Assembly: GCA_958299035.1 (NCBI GenBank)
Contig: CATQJL010000223.1
Coordinates: forward strand, 48,962,302 to 49,026,301
Origin: Cylicocyclus nassatus
Taxonomy: Eukaryota > Nematoda > Chromadorea > Rhabditida > Strongylidae
Direction: 5' to 3'
DNA: 64,000 nucleotides
Position numbers and translations under genes: made by a program
In this document: positions 35,876 to 46,800 of the stretch, in pieces
How positions within the stretch are numbered: the stretch's first letter is position 1
Layout of the letters: the number at the start of each line of letters is the position of its first letter
Notes under the pieces: generated by a model
Databases searched by the model: none
What the model was told of the DNA's origin: nothing
What the model saw: only the letters and a program-made list of their open reading frames with translations

Positions 35876-38670
35876 CTTCCCTTTGCGACACGCGTGTGTT
35901 TTGTGATTAATGAAAGTAATATTAAATTTCATGGAAGTTTAGGTAAATTTGAGCCACCATTTGATTTCATTGTCATAAACTTACTGGATCATATCGAAAA
36001 AAATTTCTTCAAAGGCTTTCAAATCGCACCATTATGGGAAACTTTGCAGGACTGCAGCTCTTGATTATATCATAGTTATATCACAGACGATATCTCTTCG
36101 TTTATAATACATTTTTTGCAGCATCGCGGTCTACTTCAATGCGAATCTGAGCGCATCTGTGTACAGCACCGACGATATGTGCATAGCTGTATTTACATCA
36201 TTTTTCGTTCAACGGAATCAACGGAAATTTTTTCCACTTTTTTTACCTCGATTCAAATTCCCTCTTGGTCTTGCACTAGCTTTTTTTTTATATGAGCGCA
36301 CGAGCATTGATAGCCAGATATATTAGTAAATATTATTTTGAACTGTGAAAAAAACGAGGCCAGTAAATATAAAATTGACAAGTTGGGGTATATATTAGGT
36401 TGGCTAAAAATTAATTTCGGTTTTACCTGCAAATTTCCATAACAATCTTCGCTGTCCTTTTTTACCCATGATTTTTTGAAGATGAGAGACCAAAGCCTCT
36501 ACTATCATATACCAGTCATCCAGAATTTACAGTTTTCATTAAACAACAGTCATGTTCCAATATGGCCAAATTTCCTGAAGCTCAGTTCTCCAGCTTTGCA
36601 AGCTTCGTTTTCATGCTGTGATGGATATAGAGATGGTTAATCTGGCATGTGGATATATCCAAGTTTTCTCTATTTAGCGAATAGAATTAAAATTTGTGAA
36701 CTGCTACTTGCAAAATTGGTTATTGTAGGAACAAATTTTTCATATTTGCCACAAGGAGAAAATTGGCGTTTCTCATTTCTTCGCGCCTTTTTGAACGAAC
36801 AGGTTCTAGTTGAAAAATTTACATTCCAATCCCCAAAGTGCTCTTCCCAGAGATGCCAAATAACAGACAAAAATTTGTCTACAGCATTTCTATGAGCACA
36901 AAAGCGACCGAAAATTATTATCAGCCGACCTTCTAACAGATCCACCCAAACTATAGTAGATAAAACTAATCACCCTTCTCTTTGTAAAAGCTGCTTCCAC
37001 GTGTACGGCCACGGACATACAATAGCCCTATAATGGTCGCTTTGTTATGTATTTGCACTATTCTTCGAATGCACTGGTTTTGAAAAATTTACGAAACTTT
37101 TGTTCGTGCAGTCTCTTCGTATTACTCCCATGCTTCTACAATGTCTTCTCAAGCATGATAGTGACTTCACTACCAGTCCCTTCCACTGGAGGTTGCATGG
37201 TGCAACTACACAAAGCGGCTTTTGGAATGGGACGACTATAGTTAAGCACAAGACTTTTTGTTTCCTTGTCGACGTTAACGGTACAGAAATCTTTTCATCA
37301 TTTTGCACCGCGATGATATTCCCCACTTCGACTGTATGATTTGGCATTTCACAAGCAAAATTCAAACAATAAAATGGCACGCAGACGTTCTATACATGTA
37401 CGATGCGGAGCACAGTAACAATTCAGATTTGATGAGTTTTTTCCTGCATACGTGCAAGTTAATAATGACAGATGATGATGACTGATGTACGTGAGGAGTG
37501 TGACTGAATGGTAAAATGTGAGAAAAATGTGCCGTTGAAATGTCGAAAACAGCTGCAGAAGATGCGCTTTTTGCATACAGTAAGTGTTGACAAGTTCTTG
37601 AAGGGGAGGGCACAAAACGACCTGGGGGACATCCGTAGAATTCGCTCATTCACGTAGACGTCTCTTACATTGGACACCCCGATATTTTGTGGATCCACTT
37701 CATCATCCATTCTGAGACTAGGACATTTGATTTATTCCATCGGACACATTTCTAACAAGCTCGAACATGTTTTCTCACAATTTCCGGTAAATTATCCAAA
37801 ACGAATTGAAGAGCAAGTATGAACTGTTATCCTAAGCAAACCGCTTCCGAATAATCTAATCCCAGAAAAGATGAAAATTGAGATTGGCTGAAGCTTCCCA
37901 ATAGCTTCATCCAGAGTGCTGATGACCCAAAATTGCGCTATTTGGTTGTTCAATGTAGTCGTTCAATTAAACAAATTGCCCAGTATGTCCTACTAACTGC
38001 ATTGATCGTGCTATAACCTGTTTACCAAAATCTGGTACACGAGGTGCACCTAACTGACGTCGCCATTTCCAAACTGCTTCTCTTATTCTTTTCGAAGATT
38101 CTGTAAAATTCCAGCGGTGCATTTAGAAACGTTACATGGTAGCTGGTGATATAAACATCCATGAGTGATAGCTTCAGCATCTTTTCGCAACAAAGTGCTC
38201 TTTCATAGCGAAAAAAGCTGACATTATACAAAGAGCGCTTTTGTTTCAGCTTTGACGCTGCGGAATTGAAATTGTATTCTCGTCGCCACTTTTAATACAA
38301 CGGCGCTACTGCACAACTTTCCCGCTGTTTACATTAGAACATCTCTGCCTTGTTGGGGACATGTAGTCCTTGAAAAACCTAATTGAACGCGCCGTGTTTT
38401 GAATAGCAGCAGGCAGCGGTTGACGCGAAAGGCGGTTTCATTCGCTCCGAATTTAGCGGTCATCATCCATGTTATTTTCAGCGTTGCACACAGTGTTTTA
38501 GCCAAAAGTGTATTTAAGAGTTTGTAAAAATATGTCTAAACGAAGTGCGCGCTCATAATCGCTTGTGAAAAGCCTATCACGTCGGGACCCCCACGTCTCC
38601 AGGCGCCCTGCGCGTTGGTTTTCAAAGCGAGGCGTGGGCAATTGGAATTTACAAGGCCTATGTCTACTTC
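35876..38670. other. Intergenic, no gene supported
   Basis: No exon chain or domain. A mariner-like end (ttaggttggctaaaaattaa, about 36395-36420) appears as a solo remnant, and a partial GTCTGATTAACA-type MITE at about 37711-37850. Reading frames at 36.6-37.7 kb on both strands overlap and have no family resemblance. Confidence 0.4.
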
Positions 38671-38875
38671 GGGTGTAGGGCGTTAGGCGACAAACCCAAT
38701 TTTTTGTATCCCAAAGAACTCCCCGTGCAAAACGTCTCCTCCGCCAAAAACAGGGGGGTGGGGGTCGGGGCCGGTACATTACCAGACGCCAATGAAAAAA
38801 TGGTGCATAGTTTTGAGTTAGGGGATTTACGTTGCTTGCGTTTTGCACGTTTTGTCGCCTAACGCTTGCCCTCCG
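38671..38875. mobile_element. Non-autonomous element with perfect 8-bp target duplication
   Basis: Flanked by TCTACTTC on both sides (38663-38670 and 38876-38883). Inverted ends share gcgttaggcgacaaa and ttttgtcgcctaacgc, just inside gggtgtagg and ccctccg. The 8-bp duplication suggests a hAT-like mobiliser. Confidence 0.8.
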
Positions 38876-38899
38876 TCTACTTCTAGTCAGTTCCATCCC

Positions 38900-39310
38900 A
38901 ATGTGTGTAATTGCACACACCATACACTTCTAGCGTCTCTTCCTGAATTCGGATTTGCCGTCCTTTTGGAGGGGTTTTTTTTTTCGAAGACCGGAGATAT
39001 CGAAATTGAGGGAAAGAGATGTCGAGAATCAGACTGTGGAAGTGATCTCCGGGTCGCGTGTTCGAGACCGGCCATACTATTCCAAGAGGTGGTTTCTGCG
39101 ATTCCTGTAATTCCTGCAATTCTGTGATTCCTCCATTTCCGATGTGCCGCAGAGCGCTTTGAGAAGTTCAGTATGCATCGTTTTTTTCCACAATGTACAT
39201 TGTAGTGGGACCCGCAGAAATCACAGGAATTGCAGGAATCACAAAAATAGTATGGCCGGTCCCTTCAATATGGAGCGCGCAATGTGTGCAGTGTGTGCAA
39301 ACGCACACAT
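38900..39310. repeat. Inverted repeat with tRNA B-box-like word
   Basis: About 39055-39135 and 39210-39275 are inverted around a short spacer (gaccggccatactatt and aatagtatggccggtc, with ctgcgattcctgtaattcct and its partner). The plus strand contains gtgttcgagacc, which fits a Pol III B box (GTTCGANNC), but no convincing A box was found, so a tRNA-derived SINE origin is only possible. Confidence 0.5.
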
Positions 39311-40870
39311 AATGAGATTTGGGCTATACTGCCTGAATTTTCAAGATTTTTTTTCAACAGAATTGATTGCACTCAAGTCATCCTTCTACTATTAACTGCT
39401 GTCCCATGTGCACTTTCATTCCTCACCATCCTGCTGGACGCTCAGCGTCCCGCATCATAACGTTATATGATAGCTTTCGTTGGTGAACCTATCAGTTACA
39501 TTTCTTGGAACGATTGTGAAGATCTGTAGTAGTTCGTTAGCCTTGTTCAACCTCTCAGGATGAAGCACTTGAAATCTCAGAGACAAGGCCTCCCATCAGA
39601 TAAGTCCGTCTACAGTTAAGTCTTGAGTAATCTGAAAGTCCTAGGACTTATCTGACAAGCTTTTAGGGCAGTCATAATGGAAAAAAGGCCTGCAGAGTCT
39701 ATATGGCGCACTTATCTGGGTCAAAAAAGCGGACTAATCGTAAGGTTTTAGGGTAAGAGTCCCAACTTGATCTTTATACAGGTTGGCAAGCTAATTTGTT
39801 CCCCAAATCTTCGGAGTACGATAAGAGTCTTTCGACTAGACTAAAAATGGACATCGGTCGTAAAACAGTGACGGGCAATATTTATGAAATTTTCAACATT
39901 CGTAAGTATCTGAATAAGATGGGTCTGCTCTAATCCCAACATCCCGAAATAGGAGAAACTTTGACGACCTAGTATGTTCCATTAAAAACTCAAAGAAGCC
40001 CTTCGCTTGCCCACCCTCAGGATAAAAGACTTTGTTTTAGGTTTAATGAATGTGAAAGAGTAAAGTTATAACACTATAACAGTTGCGCTCTCGACTCGCA
40101 CACTCATTGACGTTTAGAATCTCTGTTTAGTCTTCGCAATCAAAGTTTTTCTCGTAGCAACTTCAAATTAGCTTTCAAACCAATTACTTTTTAAATTCTG
40201 CCTCATGAGATAGGCTCGAACTGCTTTGAGTCTCGGACTCTGTTACTCGTGTCATCTGCCTACTGCCCAAGACTTGGCATATGCTGTCAATAAGAAACTC
40301 TTGAAGATGCAAATAGTCTCCTTCAGAATCAAAAAACTACGAGAGTCTTCAAAGGGATTAAGAGGGAAGGGGAGGCGGGTTCCTTGTTTCAATAATCATT
40401 TTGGGAATCTCTGATAGTCCACTTTGAAACAGAACGTAAATCGTCAATGTAATAGTTGTGTCAATCAAAATAACACGCGTACTTGCAAATTGCACAACTT
40501 TTATTCCGTGTACTTGCTGTTCGTTGCAAAGTTCTTCGTCGTGGAGCTCTCCAAACCAAAGGTTACCGTGGTCGAGGGCGGGTTATCGCAGTTCGGTGTG
40601 TCTTTTCTTTTTCTTGATCGATAGAGCGGGTCCGAGTCCTGTGCCACGAGCGCGAGGCCTCCGACGCAGTTCAGCCAAAGCCAGTGTGCCAGCGACACGT
40701 CCGATCGGTATGCCGATCGCGTGCAGTCAACTTTTGTTTGTAGAAAGTCGTTCAAGTCGCTTTCCGTTCACGTGAAGTACGCTACAATCTACTCTCGTGG
40801 TGTTCAGTTTTTCAACCCAGAAATGTCTGCAGTCATTGCACGTGATTTATTGCAGGTAGCCACGCTCACA
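39311..40870. other. Upstream region of cts-1
   Basis: No gene seen. About 39590-39770 carries three AGATAAG/CTTATCT words and ttttagggt ends related to the element in cts-1 intron 1 (47709-47995). 40500-40855 should hold the cts-1 promoter. Confidence 0.4.
40847..40870 (+). promoter_or_regulatory. Probable spliced-leader acceptor before cts-1 ATG
   Basis: tttattgcag ends at 40855, 15 bp before the chosen ATG. A trans-splice here would exclude the in-frame upstream ATG at 40823 and favour the start at 40871, whose N-terminus ([17 protein letters not shown]) aligns with other nematode citrate synthases. Confidence 0.5.
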
Positions 40871-43800
40871 ATGACGCTTTCTACAACCGTAGTCAGAGGA
40901 ACGAGCAAACTCTTGTCGAAGGTACTTTTTATTTCTTGCTGTTTTTCCTTCTTATTTCCTTTATGACACGAGAACACTCGATACCTGTCTCCCCATATCA
41001 AAGTCCGCTGCGCCGTTTCTGAGCGTTCTTTGGACAGTGGGGCAGTTGCGATCTCTGCTACACCTTCCTTGCAAAAAGTCCACGGCTGGAAGTGAAAGTG
41101 TGTGAAGCAAGTAGCAGTAGACGACTCTTTCTGTAGTCTTAACGGAATCGACCTATATTTATGGATATCTGTAAAAGTACTTCTTCGATCTAATAGAACA
41201 CCAAATAATAATCTTGCATCCTTCAACTCCACAAGGTTATTTCACAATGCTTACCCACTTTATCTTCTCGTTTTCCCAAAGATATCTGTTAAAGGCTGGA
41301 AAGACCGCAATTTTTCCAGGAAGATTTTGAATAGTAAATGTGTTTCAACTTCTTCGAGCACCTTTAGGAAGGAAGAATACTTTCTGCAAGCAAAAATTGC
41401 CATGTAACTGTCATGCAGTTTCTGAATGAGAGACACAAGCACGCTTTGCGTACGTCTGATCTAACAAGTTGTGCGCGTTCTAACGCGTTTCGGTTGATTA
41501 GTATCAGGAATTTGTGAAAGAAACCTCTTCGAATTTGCGTTGTTTATCAGACGATTTTGAACATGTTTCACGTCCTAGTAGTAAAGCCTTAAAACGCATC
41601 AGATTGATTCTCCCATTATTTTGATTCATCTATCTTGCAACAACAGCCATATGTTCCTGATAACTCTCAAGATTCACGTCTACATTGTGTGGGCTCGTCT
41701 CAAAATAGCATCTATGCAAAACGCTTGAAAAAACGTCTGTCATTAGTCTTCGGAGACAAATGCTCCCGAGCGCATTGACCTGTGCAATGAAGTTTTTTGT
41801 GCCTGCAAGCAACTTTCTTGTAAGTGTATCTTGGTTCCATTTACAATGTTATTTAGACAGAAGAAACGAAAAGTTTTCACTCTAACGTATGGCTTAGCAA
41901 CCGCATGGGACCACTGTAATGAGAGCATAGGCGCTCCAGCGTGGCAGCATCTAACATATGTAAGCTCATTTACAATCTACAAAAGTTGAGTCTGTCATGT
42001 GTACAATTAGAATGCGTCTTTCATAAGCGTGATCCATATGGGGCCTTTTCTTATCTATAGTGTTTTGCGATTTGTTGTAATAAATCTGACGTTCCTAGTA
42101 GGTGCACTTCGCACTGTTTCTTCGAGTATCAGTGAAAGTGAGTATTTTCGCGCATCTCGGTTGGAAATTTCAGTGATCGACTTCCGAAACCTTGCAAACG
42201 TGTTATAAAAAAAATTGTCTGATGTACACTTCAGAGGGCATCTCGTGATTGTGGGATGAGGGTGTCCATCTTTGTTTTTCTTACACAGGAAAATCATAGG
42301 ATATGATAAGTGAGCAAGCTGTGTTTACATTATTGTAGTGTCTGTTTGAACACGAATTGCTGTAGCGTCCCACGTTTTTGTTACCCTTCAAACAAGACAT
42401 GCTTCTGCTTCACCTATGCAAAATTGGACAGATAAAAACTAAAACGTCATTAGAACCATACTTAGTAATGCGCTTCTCTGTAATTACCACTCGGATATCA
42501 GGCGAATTAAGCATATGAGCGATAGAGTTTGAGTTCTATTCTTCAATGCTGCATATCATTCTTGATTGTTAGAAAGATTTCGTTTTACCATGGTGGAGTC
42601 AAAGACTTCACATCTTGTAGGATATCCAGGTATAATCCATCATTTTTCGCTGAGTTCGGTTTTTAGGAGACGCTGCTCCTATCTCCTTGTCATAAGGTAT
42701 CCTCATCAATCTCGCGCGAGTTATCTTGTTGACTTTACTCTTATCGCAAATCAGTTTCAAACTAGTTGAGTACGTGCAGTTCTTTTTTGGCTTTCTTTTC
42801 ATGTATCTGACCTTCTACAACTTTTTCTCTAATGATGGATGAGGTGCTCCTTATCAGATCCAAAGAAAGAAAAAGTGATGTTTTGGCAGGACACTGTATT
42901 TATGACACAGAAACAAGGTGATTCTTCATATTTTCTCACACTTTTTTGAACAATCAATGTTAAAAATTTGGATACACAGATTAGCGTCATCGCGCGCTGC
43001 GCTAGACGACATAACGGCAGCACGTCTTCTTAATTTGTTCATATACGAGAACTAATTTTCAACCTTTTTATTTATTTATTTATTCAATACGCTCTTGGCG
43101 TTTTTTACAAAAAGAACAAAAAAGAACACACAGTTACTCATACAACCGCAACCAAAGTCCACGATGAAGTTTGGGTCTAAACCATAATCTGGTTAAGAAC
43201 TACGTGTTGATTGAGCTTGTATGTGACTGCTCCAGACTACAATTATCAGAATTCAAAAATGTGATCATGGAGATGATACCCGTGCCCACATCGTCGCCAG
43301 CAAAACGTCCCTGAGATATTCTACCTAACCCAGGTTTGCATGGTGGATATACCAGGGTCGAGAAAGAGCTGTGGCACACAAGCGCCGAATACAACCCCCC
43401 CCCCTCTTCTCTTCCCATGACCTAAAGGCTCTACCATGCGTGACTAGGCACAAATTTGTAATTATCATGTCAAATAAGCACAATGAGCTAAGTTTTAGCA
43501 AATTCTGAGGATTCCCAATATTGGAATACACCCAAGCAAACTGAACATTTTCGAAGATGATAAGTATTTTAAAAGTGAATTAGCTAACCACTTTTGTATT
43601 CATTACCAAGCACTACTCCCTATCTTCCTATGCCATAAATCCTGCTGCAAATATCCATCAAACTGTGGAATTAGAAGCAGGCCAAAATCTCGTTTGTCCC
43701 ATTTTTCGCTTGCAATGGCTGCGCTTTCACCAGCTTTTACTCAGAGCGAAAAAATATGAAGCAGCCCAAATTACTCTTATGAAAACTACAAGACTCAAGC

Positions 43801-46800
43801 TATCAAACATATGTATTTTGTTTGCTAAAATTCTTTTTGGAGTCAAGCTAATGGGGTGTGGCACCACTCCTAAAAAGCTGTGGCAGCCAAATGAGTTGTG
43901 GCGGCCACAATGAGTTGTGGCGCCGCCACAGCTTTTTAGGAGAGTTGTGCCACACCCCATTAACTTACCTTCAAAGCATTCAAATCTCTGCCTTTTTCAT
44001 GTGGTTGCTACTGCTAAACCTTCTTCTTCACATAGCAGGAATTTCATTCAAATTTGATTCTCCTGGGGAAAGATATAGTCGTTTTTCCTTAGCTGAGATA
44101 ATGGAAAACACTGCGAAAATATTGGCACGGTAATATGCTAAGTCTGTGCTACTATGTGAATCGCGAGGTAAGGCGGCAAGAACAAGTATATCCGTTAGCC
44201 TGATCCTCTTAACTTTCTCAAAAGTGATTTGAGCCTGATTGGTCTTCTCTAGTCTGGGAAATTGAAAGCGAAAAATGGGACAAACCAGATTTTGGCTTGC
44301 TCTTAATGCCAGAGTTTGGAGTCAGTTGAAGTAGGATTCCTAATACGAGCAAAGAATCAGTAGTGCCTTGTAATGAGTGCAGAAAGAAGTAGTTTCTCAC
44401 TTTTAAAACGATGTTAGCATGTCGAAAATGACCACCTCACTTGAGCGTCTTTATATTTGGAAACCTCAAAATTCGCCGTAAAACTTGGTCCTCAGGGTTC
44501 ATTTGACATGTTAATTACAAAAATGGTGCTCTTATGCTTTTAGGATTCTCTTAACACATTGACGACAGCGTGACCCACATGGTGGGTCATGGCTTAAAAT
44601 TCGTCAGAATGAATACAATCTTGAGGTAAATTAGTTTCAGAAGTTCTCTTACGCTCTGATTCTACTGGTTACTGCCGCATTTCTTTTCTGCTCCTCAAAA
44701 TTACCGTAGATTCACTTAGATGACGATCTGCTCAATTTTAGTTGAGAATTTTCAATTTTTTCGTGGAAGGCATTGTCCCACAAGGCAGACAACTGAAAAG
44801 CGCGTTGTCGTCAACGTGTTAATATGCTTACTGTGCGTGTACGACGGTAGGCCAAAATATCAGTGCTGGCATTTTGTACAATGGGCCGATTAGACATTGT
44901 TAAATGACATAATCTCGCTAACATCACTATCATTTCGATAACGACCCCCCCCCCCTCTCTTCCTGACCCCTCTACGACCCCTCCCCCCCCCCCCCCCCAG
45001 GTGTGGCGTGCCACGGCGTGTGGGCACACTTGACCCTGTCTCACCACATGAGGCTGGTAGGAAGAGCCCCATGGCTCGAGACTAAACCTAAAGGCATCGT
45101 TACCCAAAATTTCCACCTCCATGTTTTTGCCGTTCCAGGGCCTTCTCTTACCCCCTGATTCCGAATATCAAGTCGGAAATCAGCGAAAACCACGAAAAAA
45201 CCCCCGTTTTCACAACGCACACTGCGATTTCTTCGGAACGGTGATTGGTTGGGCGCGCATGGATGGGCGGGACGAACGTCACGCCCACTCAAAGGGGAGG
45301 AGCCAACGTGGCGAATCTGTCATCCGAGCGATTTTCGGAGCAATTTTCTCGCTTCGTAAGCAACTTTTGCCAGCTCGAGTTGGCTAAGTATACAGTTGGG
45401 GGGGGGGGCATTACTGTTAGGCTCTCGAAATCTCAGACCCCATTTTGGATGGGTCTTCAAATATGTTGGAGGGTTGTAATGAATCATATGTGATCGAGAA
45501 GGACATCAGAGCTTTGTCCCTAGTTTTTTACCGCAATTATATTCCGCAGCTTAAGCCTTGATTTAACAAAATCCGGAGTAAAAAATCGAGACCAAATAGA
45601 TCGGAAGTTTTTCTTTGAACTATTATTTGAAATAATCAGAATCACGGTTTTTCACACTTTGATTGTATGACGAAGTCTTTTGCCGTGAAAATGACGTTCT
45701 TCGAGCATCGCTAGAGTACATGAGACGGGTGGACGCAGCTTGAGAAAGAAGTAGTATTAGGGTGCTTTCATACTACGCCGCAGGACGCAGCACTGCTTTG
45801 CCGGTTATGGATGTGCATCTATATTTACTGCATTTTCGTGTTCTCCGAGAGGTTCCTTCACAGCGAGCGAGCTTATATTTCACTGCGACTGCAGCGGCGC
45901 ACGCAACAGGACGCGGCGTGCTGCTGCATGCTCCCGCGTGCTGCGGTAGGCTGCTGCTCCTGCGGCGTAGTATGAAGGAACCCGTAGCATTGAGGACAAC
46001 TGTCATTTCGCCTCTATGGGACGGGAGTTACACATAGTGAAGGAGTCAAGAGTTTTAGAGCACGACCTTCTTTCTCTTAACAGAAGCTTGTAGGTTGGTG
46101 ACTATTCACGCCGGCATAAAGGCTGCTGCATGACGAAGGCGCAGAAGCAGCATTAGTTGAGCGGGCGTGAACGCGGCGCGCGCGTATTTCACCGTTGTAG
46201 ATCCTGCGCCTCATGCGCTCTGCGGCTAATATAGCCGCCATCGCGCCCAAAGGTATTGCGCCTTCGTCATGCCGCAGCCTTTATGTGGATTGCAAGACGA
46301 ACATGTCATGCCAGTGAGAGAAGTTAAAGAGCCATCATGTTCTTATTTGTTCAGCGTTGTATATGTATACAATACATGTATGATACATTGCTTCGTGGTC
46401 ATGGCATGATTAATCGCGAGGGAAAGAATAGACGCGCGCCACCGTGTGCGTGTGAGACTAAAATTTCATGATTACACATTTTGGCGGGGAGAAGGGGACT
46501 AACAAGGAAATGGTCAGACGTCGAAGTGGCCAAACCAGAGAAGCTGTATATCATTCGATGCAGTATAAAACGCTGACTTCGAATCTGTCTTCCTTATCTG
46601 CTTCCCGCTTCTGTGGATGAAGCTACAAACGGTTTTATTGCGAAAAAATCATACATAAAAACAGCGAAATTGAGCACATTGTTGCGCTTTTAGCTCAGCT
46701 TCTGGCTTCAAAAAATTATAAGTAAACTGGCGACATGTTTTGGCCCAGCATTGAGGCGAACGTGGCTCTGTGCGGCTAAATTTTCAATTTCACGCATAAT

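Noticed and set aside
38498..38923. 141-codon minus-strand frame with Arg/Pro-rich sequence
   Set aside because: It spans a MITE with a perfect target duplication and G/C-rich low-complexity sequence; no domain and no splice context.
40804..41232. 142-codon minus-strand frame across cts-1 exon 1
   Set aside because: It is antisense to the cts-1 first exon and upstream sequence and has no recognisable domain; treated as a chance frame.
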